DNA of 64,000 bases, from positions 682,001 to 746,000 of the forward strand of contig NZ_CP035807.1 of NCBI RefSeq assembly GCF_008329945.1, given 5' to 3'. The position numbers were made by a program, and so were the translations under genes. The notes under the pieces were generated by a model. It searched no databases, was not told the DNA's origin, and saw only the letters and a list, made by a program, of their open reading frames with translations. The stretch's first letter is position 1, and every line of letters starts with the position of its first letter. Positions 18,666 through 27,443 of the stretch are shown here, one piece after another. The DNA comes from Thiospirochaeta perfilievii (GTDB lineage Bacteria > Spirochaetota > Spirochaetia > DSM-2461).

Positions 18666-18694
18666 ATAATGACACTTAGAAATTCAATTGTCAA
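18666..18694 (-). promoter_or_regulatory. Sigma-70-type promoter of the mraZ/dcw operon
   Basis: A perfect -35 TTGACA (18689-18694) and a -10 CATTAT (18666-18671) are separated by 17 bp. Transcription would begin near 18659, directly in front of the MraZ boxes, giving a leader of about 45 nt. I find no other convincing promoter or terminator in the following 18 kb, so this could be the main promoter for the division-to-flagellum run. Confidence 0.8.
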
Positions 18695-18780
18695 CGAAGA
18701 AAAAAAATTTAGAATTTAAATTAAATGCCGATAATAGATAGAACTATACAGGCGTTAAGTAAAAAAATATTTTATTAGAA

Positions 18781-18813
18781 TAAAAAAAAAGAGAGTGGAA
18801 AAACCACTCTCTT
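18781..18813 (-). terminator. Rho-independent terminator after the GH57 gene
   Basis: A perfect 10-bp stem (18789-18798 with 18804-18813) with a 5-nt loop is followed on the minus strand by a run of T. It lies 25 nt past the GH57 stop codon and separates that gene from the mraZ promoter. Confidence 0.9.
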
Positions 18814-18837
18814 ACTAATAATTATTACTATTTAAAA

Positions 18838-20436
18838 CTAAATCTTTTGAAAAACTAGATAGTTTATATCCTTAAAGAGATTATTCTTTTTTTCTAACTT
18901 AGTTAACCATTCAGTTTTTACCACATTTTCACACAAGGAATCGTAAATTTTATGAAAATTTAGTATATGAGTTTTAACACGCTTAGTAGCGTATGGAACT
19001 GTAGTTCCTGTTTTTAAAATTAAAGGCCAGTCCGAGGCTTGAGCAAGTAAAACTTCCCTAGCTGCTTGATTTAAAGCCCTTCTTTTAAGGCCTGTAGCAT
19101 CAGGGTACCTCTGGGTTAGTTCAACCATTTTCTCTATAACTTTAAATAAGTGTCTATAAATCCAATCATTAGATCCATCTAACCATACCTGACTATATCC
19201 CTGTTCCCCCCAACTAGAATATACAGGTTCAACAGTTTGATTCTCAGGGTAAGATTTTAAATACTCAAGAGGTGTACAATAATCAAATATATCACTTTCA
19301 GATATGGAGACTAAAAGTTTCTCAATAAATTGGGGACCTTCAAACCACCAGTGACCAAATAACTCAGCGTCATATGGACATGTAAATAGAGCAGGTCTAT
19401 CATCAAAAACTTTTCTAACTCTATTTACCATCTTCTCTCTATTATATAGAAAGTTATCTACATGTTCCTCGATCTTTATCTCAGCCTTAGCTGGGTTGTA
19501 TAACTGCTTAGTTTCAGAGCCTGTAATAGCGTAATACTTAAACCCGGTATTAACCCTAATATCATCATCTTGAATATATGGTCTTATATAGTCTATAGGA
19601 AGATCAAAACCAATATCCCTATAAAACTCTCTATATACAACATCTCCTGGGTACCCATCAATAGGGGACCATATATCCCGGCATGACTCCTTCTCTCTTG
19701 GGAATACCGATACTCCATTTGGACATGAAACAGGGGCAAATACACCTTTATCAGGAGTTGTATCACTATACATTACCCCATGGGCTGATGAAATATAGAA
19801 TTTTAAACCAGACTCTTTTAATATTTCTTCTAGTCCAGGGAAATACCCACACTCAGGTAACCAAATACCAGAGGGCCTTTCAGCAAAAACCCGTCGAAAT
19901 GAGTCAACAGCTGTAACTATTTGTGCTCTAATAACTTCAGGATACTCTGAAAAGTTAGGTAAAAAAGCATGGGTTGCAGCACTGGTAATTAGTAATAAGT
20001 TCCCCTTATTAAAATAGTGTTTAAAACCAATAGTTATATCTTTATTATATAAGTTAACAAAGTCATTATAATTTTCTGTAAATAGCTTCTGGTACATTAT
20101 TGCCATTTTATGTTCAGCAGGATTACTTCTAGTTCTAATAATCTCTTTTTCCGCTAACTCTATAAGGGAAGATAAGTGATCTAAATACCTCTCTTGTAGA
20201 AATGGATCAACTAACATCTCAGTTAGTGTTGGAGAGAATGATATAGTAAGTTTAAAATCTATACCCTTAGACTCAAGATTTCTAAAAGTTCTTAACAGAG
20301 GAAGATATGTCTCACTTATAGCCTCAAAAAGCCACTTCTCTTCTAAGAACTTCTCATACTCTGGATGCCTAACAAATGGAAGATGGGCGTGTAAAACTAA
20401 GGATAAAAGTCCCTGTGAATTTTCAAAAGATCTCAT
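18838..20436 (-). CDS. GH57-family 1,4-alpha-glucan branching enzyme
   Basis: A 532-residue glycoside hydrolase family 57 protein with a C-terminal DUF1957-like region. HAHLP (16-20) begins the GH57 barrel. GIWLPECGY holds the likely nucleophile Glu195, and YDAELFGHWW holds the likely acid/base Asp356. Trp-rich segments near 400-430 fit the branching enzymes of this family (for example Thermotoga AmyC and Thermococcus TK1436). It likely forms alpha-1,6 branches in glycogen in the cytoplasm. It shares one base with the upstream DUF4912 gene and ends at a strong terminator. Confidence 0.88.
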   Translation of the reverse strand: MRSFENSQGLLSLVLHAHLPFVRHPEYEKFLEEKWLFEAISETYLPLLRTFRNLESKGIDFKLTISFSPTLTEMLVDPFLQERYLDHLSSLIELAEKEIIRTRSNPAEHKMAIMYQKLFTENYNDFVNLYNKDITIGFKHYFNKGNLLLITSAATHAFLPNFSEYPEVIRAQIVTAVDSFRRVFAERPSGIWLPECGYFPGLEEILKESGLKFYISSAHGVMYSDTTPDKGVFAPVSCPNGVSVFPREKESCRDIWSPIDGYPGDVVYREFYRDIGFDLPIDYIRPYIQDDDIRVNTGFKYYAITGSETKQLYNPAKAEIKIEEHVDNFLYNREKMVNRVRKVFDDRPALFTCPYDAELFGHWWFEGPQFIEKLLVSISESDIFDYCTPLEYLKSYPENQTVEPVYSSWGEQGYSQVWLDGSNDWIYRHLFKVIEKMVELTQRYPDATGLKRRALNQAAREVLLAQASDWPLILKTGTTVPYATKRVKTHILNFHKIYDSLCENVVKTEWLTKLEKKNNLFKDINYLVFQKI

Positions 20437-21164
20437 TATTCCTCCTCATCCATACTATCCATAGGTAGTATTCTATTTAAACTTTTTCTACTCTCTTCTA
20501 TAATATCGCAATTAGAATAGCCACTTAATTCTACAATTTTTTTAAGCTTAGCATTATCATCTAAAACGTAGTTTATATGGTCTCTAGTAGTTTTCACAAT
20601 CCTACTTCTATCAATAATAATCTCTTTTGAATCGGATAAGAGTACAAATTCAACACAGTAGAACGACTCTTCATGGGGGAGACTAACATACCTACTAGTC
20701 TCTCCTTTTTTTATCCCAATATCAAAAAAATCAACAATAGCATCAGTAGAATACTCAGCTTCATCTAACTCAATGATTCTTAGGATATAATTTACATCCT
20801 CTAACTGGTTCTGGTACTTTAAATTTAGTGAATCTTTAATATCCCACATAATAAAACCCCAGGAATTATCCCGTAATAGGAAATGAAGCATATTTTCATT
20901 ATACCTATCTGGTAAAACCATCTCTTCATCAACATCGTAGGCTAAATCAAGTTCTTCATTAATTGTTACTGAATATTTTTTTGATTCAATTGATACGGCT
21001 AAATTTAAAAGAGACTCTTTCTCTATACGATCCTCTTCCATTACCTCAATAATAGAATCAATCATTTTTGAACGATCCCAATCCTGCTTTACTCTAATTC
21101 CAATTTTCTTGGAAAGATTAGCTAAAACATCATCACTTAATAACTCTAAACGCTCTATAGTCAT
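20436..21164 (-). CDS. DUF4912-domain protein, GH57 partner
   Basis: A 242-residue soluble protein. The N-terminus (about 1-45) resembles a SAP/Rho-N-like helical domain. The central region (about 88-190), starting with YNENMLHFLLRDNSWGFIMWDI, matches the DUF4912 pattern as I know it. DUF4912 genes are often next to GH57 genes, and this one overlaps the downstream GH57 start (TAATG). A regulatory or glucan-binding role is inferred from context only. It has its own promoter at 21213-21241. Confidence 0.7.
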   Translation of the reverse strand: MTIERLELLSDDVLANLSKKIGIRVKQDWDRSKMIDSIIEVMEEDRIEKESLLNLAVSIESKKYSVTINEELDLAYDVDEEMVLPDRYNENMLHFLLRDNSWGFIMWDIKDSLNLKYQNQLEDVNYILRIIELDEAEYSTDAIVDFFDIGIKKGETSRYVSLPHEESFYCVEFVLLSDSKEIIIDRSRIVKTTRDHINYVLDDNAKLKKIVELSGYSNCDIIEESRKSLNRILPMDSMDEEE

Positions 21165-21212
21165 ATACCATCCTATACTAAGGAAAACAAATTTTTTTTA
21201 GATATTAAAAGT

Positions 21213-21241
21213 ATGTTATGAAAATGATGAACCAGTGTCAA
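21213..21241 (-). promoter_or_regulatory. Promoter of the DUF4912-GH57 operon
   Basis: TTGACA (21236-21241) and TAACAT (21213-21218) are separated by 17 bp on the minus strand, about 49 nt upstream of the DUF4912 start. The -35 overlaps the last codon of the preceding methyltransferase gene. Confidence 0.65.
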
Positions 21242-22098
21242 GGGTCGATATAGATAGGTTTCACAGCTTTGATAATGACTACATCTCCAAAGCCCAGGGG
21301 TTTTGCAAGTCTATCTAGTAATAATTTAATTAGTTTATGATAGCCACTATTTGCACACAGACCTCCCCAGGTTTTATGTCTTTCTACTTTAAAATTATTC
21401 TGTGTAAAAAGACGCTTTAGGGTTTTTATAGAGAATAGAATTAAGTGATCAGGAATAACTGACCGCCATTTATCTTTAAACAGTTTAGCTTGAAATCCGG
21501 AAATATTTGGAGTGGTACAATAAATAACTCCTCCAGGCTTTAATAAAGAGTATATATCTTTAACAAAATCATCAGGATTATTTATATGTTCAATAACATG
21601 GGATAAGTGTATTACATCTAAGGACTCTTTTTCTATAGGAGCTTCATTAAGTGTCCCATTAAAGATGTTTACACCCCTAACTCTATTTCCATACTCTGCA
21701 GCTCCCTTACACACCTCAACACCGTAGGTTTCCCATCCAAGCTCCTTCATGTGGGAGAGGAATAGACCTGTTGCACAGCCGATATCTAAAATCTTCTTTT
21801 TACGTTCCATTACAGGGTTAAAGTCAAAAGAAACATCCTTTAATCCAAGAATCATTAAATTTAGAAAGGAGTCTTCGTTCTCTATTTCATACTCAAAATA
21901 GTCATCATCATATCTACTAGTAACATCTGAGGCTACAGGCTGAGGATTTTGATATATAAGGGAGCAGTTACAACATTTTTTATAGCTATACTCCCTATCC
22001 ATATCCCAAAAATCAATAAACTTATCATCTTTACAAACAGGACAACTAATAACTTCCTGTCTCTCTAAAATACTTGGTTTTGTAGAAAATGTTTTCAT
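21238..22098 (-). CDS. Class I SAM-dependent methyltransferase with N-terminal zinc ribbon
   Basis: A 286-residue protein. Two CxxC pairs (Cys19/Cys22 and Cys42/Cys45) form a likely zinc ribbon. The Rossmann core starts with LDIGCATGLFL (about 107-117), followed by GVEV and the LSHVIEHINNPDDF and LLKPGGVIY segments typical of the UbiG/Methyltransf_11 group. Zinc-ribbon methyltransferases of this build often act on sugar nucleotides or lipid-linked glycans, but the substrate cannot be read from sequence. It overlaps the upstream gene by one base. Confidence 0.8.
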   Translation of the reverse strand: MKTFSTKPSILERQEVISCPVCKDDKFIDFWDMDREYSYKKCCNCSLIYQNPQPVASDVTSRYDDDYFEYEIENEDSFLNLMILGLKDVSFDFNPVMERKKKILDIGCATGLFLSHMKELGWETYGVEVCKGAAEYGNRVRGVNIFNGTLNEAPIEKESLDVIHLSHVIEHINNPDDFVKDIYSLLKPGGVIYCTTPNISGFQAKLFKDKWRSVIPDHLILFSIKTLKRLFTQNNFKVERHKTWGGLCANSGYHKLIKLLLDRLAKPLGFGDVVIIKAVKPIYIDP

Positions 22099-22955
22099 TA
22101 TTTTACTACCACTGGATAGGATCTTGATGCTTCATTACCTTCTATATCCTTTATTACTATCTCTATTAAACTGCTACCGGTAGTAAGGTATACATCCCCA
22201 CCATAGAGTAGAGTACCTCCAGAGATTATGTCTTTAAGTGGAACATCACTATTCCCGGAGAGGTATATAGTTTTATCAATCTCTTTTAATGAACTAAAGG
22301 ATGTATTATATCTCTCAAAACCATCTACAAAAACATTAACACTAAAGGGAGTAAACTTCTTATACTTACCCCTAATTCTTACAACATCCCATGCATCTAT
22401 ATAAATCCTTGATAAACCTGGGTTTAAACTTATATTTCTTGTTAACTTGCCCCTAGTTTCAAGATTATCTATATAGACACTACTTATAACAGGTTTTCTA
22501 TCATCTAATAAAAAGGGTAAAATTTGCTGGGGATTAATATATGAATCTTTTTTATCATCATATAAAGAGAAGATAAAAGAGTCATATACCCCTGAAGAGA
22601 CCCCTATTAGTTCAGACTTAGATAAATTTTTAGTTTGTGTAAAACTATCACTTGTAGAGAAGTTTCTATATATAGACTTAAATTCTCCTACATGTTTAAG
22701 AATTAAAATATTTCCCTCTTCACCATTGTAATCTAAATCACCAAACTCAAAACTGTCCTGGTAAAATACAATTTCACCATCTGTTATAGGGTAGATAGCT
22801 TGATTTTCGCTATCAAATTCAATTCCATCTAATATATTATCCCCTGTAAATGATCCAAAAACTGATGATAAATAGTCCTTATTTGATGGCCACTGGTATG
22901 AAAAAACTGCCGTTATGGCAAAATAAAGTAAAAATAATAGAACAAATTTTCTCAC
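22098..22955 (-). CDS. Degenerate M23/LytM-like exported protein
   Basis: A 285-residue protein starting at GTG 22955, with a signal peptide (about 1-20). The region about 30-145 resembles a LytM/M23 fold: SVFGSF, a TDGEIVFY strand, ILILKH and an FSLYD segment. The HxxxD and HxH zinc ligands are not where they should be, so it is probably inactive. The C-terminal half is beta-rich and unassigned. Catalytically dead LytM proteins often activate amidases or act as scaffolds, which is possible here. It overlaps the methyltransferase gene by one base. Confidence 0.6.
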   Translation of the reverse strand: MRKFVLLFLLYFAITAVFSYQWPSNKDYLSSVFGSFTGDNILDGIEFDSENQAIYPITDGEIVFYQDSFEFGDLDYNGEEGNILILKHVGEFKSIYRNFSTSDSFTQTKNLSKSELIGVSSGVYDSFIFSLYDDKKDSYINPQQILPFLLDDRKPVISSVYIDNLETRGKLTRNISLNPGLSRIYIDAWDVVRIRGKYKKFTPFSVNVFVDGFERYNTSFSSLKEIDKTIYLSGNSDVPLKDIISGGTLLYGGDVYLTTGSSLIEIVIKDIEGNEASRSYPVVVK

Positions 22956-22958
22956 ACC

Positions 22959-23999
22959 CTACTCCCTTATATCCAACTTAATAACTGAATCATCAATTAC
23001 TGTATATATAGACTTATTCATTGATCTAACAGAGACTCCCTCTCCAATAAAGTTGTTCTCTAACAATACCCTATTGTCCGGTGTTAACAGTTTTATATTA
23101 TTATAATTAACTGCTCCTGAATGAACTAGGTAGATATCTAACTCTTTTAAATACTCAACATTTTTTAAGTTGTAGTTACTTTCAAAAAATGTATCAGATT
23201 TCTCCTCAATATTTATAATGAAAAAACCACTACTGTTTTGAAGGAATACAGAACGGTTATTGGATGTAATAAAAAGTTTAACACTCTTCCTTATCTCATC
23301 TTTTAAAGTAGTTGTGTAATAGGGTTTATACTCAACACCCCTTCTCTCATATAGTATAAACCTTTGAGGATCTAGCCCACTTACAATACCTATATATTTA
23401 CTATCCTTTGATATTACAACACTGTAAATTATTGAGACTCTACTACCTCCAGGTTCATAATCAAAAGTAATCTCACCATCACTATCTAAAACTGTAAAAA
23501 AGCCCTTTGCAAATCCGATTACAGTAGTGTCGAAGTTCCCATCAATTGAAGTAATAATATAATTAAATGATCTACTCCACTTAACTCTACCCTCTTCAAT
23601 TTCATATAGACTCTTTCTATCCCTACTAATTACATATAATCTATCTGAGATACTAAATGGGTATCCATCATCCTCTATAGAGAATTTAATATCACCATCA
23701 AAGTTTCTTATTTGAATTATTTTTTTATCCCTAGAGGAGTTAATAAAACTACTATCTAAAAGAGTAATACCATCTTTTATCTTAACACCCCAGGACTCTT
23801 CTAAATCTTTTGTAAAATAACCAGCGTGGTTTTTATATATATATGGAATCTTCTCACCTGATAAAGGTGTTTGGACTAGGGATAGTTTCATTGAGTCTGC
23901 AGAGTTATAATTAAGATTTGGTACTAATTTTAGTGGAAATAGAAGAAAAAACAGTACAAATATTAAAGTTGCAGTTATTATATTTTTTTTATCAGACAT
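22959..23999 (-). CDS. Membrane-anchored beta-propeller-like protein, function unknown
   Basis: A protein of 346 residues from ATG 23999; an in-frame GTG at 24008 would add three. One N-terminal membrane helix (about 6-24) is followed by a long beta-rich region with repeated short strands of a WD40/PQQ-like type (for example VVISKDSKYIGIVSG and IVDDSVIKLD-like repeats). I do not recognise a specific family. It is 3 nt upstream of the LytM-like gene and may work with it at the cell envelope; that is inference from position. Confidence 0.65.
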   Translation of the reverse strand: MSDKKNIITATLIFVLFFLLFPLKLVPNLNYNSADSMKLSLVQTPLSGEKIPYIYKNHAGYFTKDLEESWGVKIKDGITLLDSSFINSSRDKKIIQIRNFDGDIKFSIEDDGYPFSISDRLYVISRDRKSLYEIEEGRVKWSRSFNYIITSIDGNFDTTVIGFAKGFFTVLDSDGEITFDYEPGGSRVSIIYSVVISKDSKYIGIVSGLDPQRFILYERRGVEYKPYYTTTLKDEIRKSVKLFITSNNRSVFLQNSSGFFIINIEEKSDTFFESNYNLKNVEYLKELDIYLVHSGAVNYNNIKLLTPDNRVLLENNFIGEGVSVRSMNKSIYTVIDDSVIKLDIRE

Positions 24000-24026
24000 A
24001 CTTCTCACTTTAGTAGATTTTATCTC

Positions 24027-24055
24027 ATCCTACACTAGGGGCGAATATGTGTCAA
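24027..24055 (-). promoter_or_regulatory. Promoter upstream of the propeller/LytM/methyltransferase genes
   Basis: TTGACA (24050-24055) and TAGGAT (24027-24032) at 17-bp spacing on the minus strand. Transcription would begin about 20 nt before the start codon at 23999 and drive the three overlapping genes down to 21238. Confidence 0.65.
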
Positions 24056-24081
24056 ATAATTAATACCAAATTAGCAAATGC

Positions 24082-24903
24082 CTACTTTCTAGCTTCTCTT
24101 TGTCTATTTTCTTGTATCTGCTTATCCGATTGTAACTTTGCCTTCCAAACATCGATCTTTTTTTGTACTTCAGCCATCTCTTTCTTTTTTCCAATATAAG
24201 AGTACAACCTTCTAAGGGTCGCTAATAGAAGTATTGCCCTTTTAAAATCATCTAATTTATTTGTAGTAAGTTCATATTTTAACCTGTAACTATTTGCCGC
24301 ATCATTAAGAGCCTTTATAGTCATCTCTATAAAACTTATATGTAGAGAGTACAACTCCCTCTCCCTAGGATCTAACTCTTTCGCAATACTCTTAAAATCG
24401 ATACAGTTATGGGAAATTACAGCATGTCTACCCTCTAAGTCAATAAATGATAACTTCCATTTAGAATTCTCCCCAAAGGCATCTTTTACCATATTTATAC
24501 TAAAACCTAACTTTTTAAGAAGATTGTACTTACTCTCAATAGGGTATGTATTAAACTCAACAAAGTTATCTTTATAATCTGCAAATGGAGCATTTACTAA
24601 ATCCCCAAAAACTGCCTCTAGAAGTATTAAAGACTCATAACACGCCTTTCTTGCTTCATTTATGAAAAATTCATTTTTTATACCTAATAACTCTAATGAA
24701 AGTCTATTCATAATGCCATAAAGGGATATTAACTTCATAGTTTCATCGGCTATTAATATTTTTTTATAAGATGCACCAGAATCATCACGTTGCAAAATAA
24801 GTTTCATTTGATTAATTTTTTTTGTTGTCTCTTCTAAATTTCTCTTATACTCAGAAATCTTTTCAGAATAGAGATGTTTAGCTTCTTTACTTACCTTTGC
24901 CAT
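24082..24903 (-). CDS. Conserved helical protein, function unknown
   Basis: A 273-residue, charge-rich, mostly helical protein without signal peptide or membrane helix. Coiled coil is likely at about 5-40 and 215-270. I do not recognise a family. It starts 6 nt after recN, so it is probably co-transcribed with nadK-recN. Its position between recN and envelope genes, near cheW, resembles the spirochaete gene order I recall around recN/nadK/cheW. No function is claimed. Confidence 0.65.
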   Translation of the reverse strand: MAKVSKEAKHLYSEKISEYKRNLEETTKKINQMKLILQRDDSGASYKKILIADETMKLISLYGIMNRLSLELLGIKNEFFINEARKACYESLILLEAVFGDLVNAPFADYKDNFVEFNTYPIESKYNLLKKLGFSINMVKDAFGENSKWKLSFIDLEGRHAVISHNCIDFKSIAKELDPRERELYSLHISFIEMTIKALNDAANSYRLKYELTTNKLDDFKRAILLLATLRRLYSYIGKKKEMAEVQKKIDVWKAKLQSDKQIQENRQREARK

Positions 24904-24909
24904 AACTTT

Positions 24910-26583
24910 TTAGCAGATACCAAGGAGTTCTTTAGCATGATTTAAAGATGCCTCATTACACTCGCCTGATAACATTCTTGCTATCTCCCTTACACGTTGA
25001 TCATCCTGAAGTTTAACTACCTCAGTTTTTGTCTTTGTACCATCTGTACTTTTAATAACCTTTAAGTGATTTTCACCACAACTTGCAATACTTGCTAAGT
25101 GGGTGATACTTAAAACTTGTTTATTTCTAGAAAGTGATTTTAAATGCTCCCCTATACTAAGAGCAACTTCTCCGCCTACTCCAGAATCAATTTCATCAAA
25201 AATTAAACACCCAACACTATCTACATCGGCTAAAACACTCTTTAAGGCAAGCATAATTCTAGAAATTTCTCCCCCAGATGCAATCTGCTTAACCGGTTTT
25301 AGTGGTTCCCCAGGATTCATAGACATTAAAAACTCTACTTCATCCATTCCCCAAGGGCCACAGGATGGTTTTCCATTACTATCCTTCCTAGGAGCTAAAT
25401 CAACAACAAACCTTACATTAGGTAGACTAAGCTGTTTTAACTGGGCTACCACCCTATTTTCAAGCTCCTTAGCAAACTTACTTCTACCCTCGGACAAGAG
25501 TTTGGCTTTTTGTAAGATATCCTCTTGTTCTAGTTTTAATCGCCCTTTTAAAGCTTCTATATTATTTCCAGAACCTTCAATCTTATCAATCTCTTTTTTA
25601 GCCTCTATACTATAATCTAAAACATCTTTAATAGTTGCGCCATACTTCTTTTCAAGTTTAAATATTTCAGATAATCTCTGTTCTTTAATATTAAGCTGTT
25701 CTGGTGAAAAATCAATCATTCTTTTATAATCACTAATAGATTCATTTATATCATCCATCTCATAATAACTATCCTTTACTCTTTTTATCATAGGAGTAAA
25801 AACATCATCAATATGGGAAAGAGAGTCTATATTAATTGTTAGATTCTTAAGATATTGAACTATACCCTTAGCCCCATTTGTAAAACTTAGGGCTTCATCT
25901 ATTAGGTAACAGAGTTTATCCGTATTTCTTAATAGTTTTAGATCCTTCTCTATCTCCTCTTCTTCACCGTCATATAAAGCAGCCGAGTCAATCTCTTTTA
26001 TAGCTCTATTTAGCTCCTCTAATTTATCACCTAAGTCTGTCTCTTCCTCTTCAAGGTCAGCTATATCAGCTCTTAGTTTAGTAATCTCTTGAAATTTGTT
26101 ATATAGAGATAATACATCATCATTTAAGCCTCCATACTTATCTAGTAACTTCCTGTGGTTTACCTTGCTAAAAAGAGATTGATGCTCATGCTGTCCATGC
26201 ATATCAAATAGAAGGGAGGAAAACTCCTCTAATTGGGATCTAATAATCCCTTGTCCTTGAATATACTGACTACCTCGCCCAGAATTTTTTATATTTCTTT
26301 TTATTAATACTTGATCATCTTCATAGGTTATTCCTGCATCTAATAACCATCTTTGTGCCTCATGGTTACCACTTATATCAACTAAGGCAGATATATTTGC
26401 CTCATCGCATCCCTGCCTTACATAGCTTGGGTTTCCTTTTTTACCAAAAATTAGACCAAGTGCTCCAACTAATAAGGACTTACCTGCACCGGTTTCACCT
26501 GTTAATATATTTAACCCTTTTGAGAATGAGACTTGAATATCATCAATTAATGCATAATTAGTAACACTTAACTCTTCAAGCAC
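24910..26583 (-). CDS. recN: DNA repair protein RecN (probable GTG start)
   Basis: RecN is an SMC-like ATPase acting in double-strand break repair. The N-terminus LEELSVTNYALID is followed by Walker A GETGAGKS (about 33-40), a long coiled coil, an ASGGEISRIMLALKS signature and Walker B CLIFDEIDSGVGG near 465. ATG 26595 is in frame, but GTG 26583, behind GGAGG, gives the canonical RecN N-terminus (MLEELS), so I use it: 557 residues. It overlaps the nadK stop by 8 nt. Confidence 0.95.
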   Translation of the reverse strand: MLEELSVTNYALIDDIQVSFSKGLNILTGETGAGKSLLVGALGLIFGKKGNPSYVRQGCDEANISALVDISGNHEAQRWLLDAGITYEDDQVLIKRNIKNSGRGSQYIQGQGIIRSQLEEFSSLLFDMHGQHEHQSLFSKVNHRKLLDKYGGLNDDVLSLYNKFQEITKLRADIADLEEEETDLGDKLEELNRAIKEIDSAALYDGEEEEIEKDLKLLRNTDKLCYLIDEALSFTNGAKGIVQYLKNLTINIDSLSHIDDVFTPMIKRVKDSYYEMDDINESISDYKRMIDFSPEQLNIKEQRLSEIFKLEKKYGATIKDVLDYSIEAKKEIDKIEGSGNNIEALKGRLKLEQEDILQKAKLLSEGRSKFAKELENRVVAQLKQLSLPNVRFVVDLAPRKDSNGKPSCGPWGMDEVEFLMSMNPGEPLKPVKQIASGGEISRIMLALKSVLADVDSVGCLIFDEIDSGVGGEVALSIGEHLKSLSRNKQVLSITHLASIASCGENHLKVIKSTDGTKTKTEVVKLQDDQRVREIARMLSGECNEASLNHAKELLGIC

Positions 26584-27424
26584 GGGGCCCTCCACTCCAT
26601 TTTAATTTTGTTCTTACTACATCAAAGAACGACCTTTTATCAGACATAATAACCCTAGCATACCTACCGTGTTCACGGAAATATACTAGGTCTTCTTCTT
26701 CTAAATCTATAGACTCCTGTCCATCTATAGTTAATAGTATATTAGCTCGCTGATTTTTATTTATTTTTACCTTTATAATCTCATTACCACCAGTAACTAT
26801 AGGCCTATTAGATAGGGAATAAGGACAAATAGGTGTAAAAATCAGCGCGTTCATCTCAGGATTAATTATTGGTCCCCCTGCAGCTAATGAGTAAGCTGTA
26901 GAACCTGTAGGCGTAGATATTATAACTCCATCTCCATGAATCTCACCTATCTCTATATCCGAAAAATATACCTTTAATTCAATTATAGCCTTTATATTGT
27001 TAGAAGTTACAATTCCATCATTTACTCCAATGGTATTAAAGATCTCCCTATTCTTCCTAACAACCTTTATATCTAACAGAGTACGATTACTAACCCTTAG
27101 GGTGCCATCTATATATTTATCTAACGCCTCTCTCCATTCACCCTTGGCTATCTCTGTTATAAAGCCTACTGTACCTAGATTAATACCTAAAATCGGAATT
27201 TGATAGGCGTGTATCCTTCTTAGTGCCTGAAGAACTGTACCATCTCCACCTAGTGTGATAACTAGATCAAAATTTTTTATTTCTGAATGTTCCTGTTTAT
27301 CAGCATAAATAACTGAGTTTTCAATACCGATACCATTTAAATAGGTAGTTATATCAGACTCAAGAGATGTAGCTTCACACTTTATTCTGTTTACATACAG
27401 TAGAACATTTTTTATAGTAGCCAT
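26576..27424 (-). CDS. nadK: NAD kinase NadK
   Basis: NadK phosphorylates NAD to NADP. The 282-residue protein has the GGDGT motif at 59-63, ILGINLGTVGFITEI (about 76-90), a GVNDGIV segment where most homologues have NE, and GDGVIISTPTGSTAYSLAAGGPI (about 164-186), the diagnostic NAD-kinase stretch. It is followed by recN with an 8-nt overlap, a pairing common in bacteria. Confidence 0.97.
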   Translation of the reverse strand: MATIKNVLLYVNRIKCEATSLESDITTYLNGIGIENSVIYADKQEHSEIKNFDLVITLGGDGTVLQALRRIHAYQIPILGINLGTVGFITEIAKGEWREALDKYIDGTLRVSNRTLLDIKVVRKNREIFNTIGVNDGIVTSNNIKAIIELKVYFSDIEIGEIHGDGVIISTPTGSTAYSLAAGGPIINPEMNALIFTPICPYSLSNRPIVTGGNEIIKVKINKNQRANILLTIDGQESIDLEEEDLVYFREHGRYARVIMSDKRSFFDVVRTKLKWSGGPRA

Positions 27425-27443
27425 AACTAATAATATTGGGATT

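Noticed and set aside
9939-19916. Plus-strand frames opposite ftsZ, ftsA, mraZ/rsmH and the GH57 gene
   Set aside because: Each is a shadow of a well-supported minus-strand gene and lacks a ribosome site or family match.
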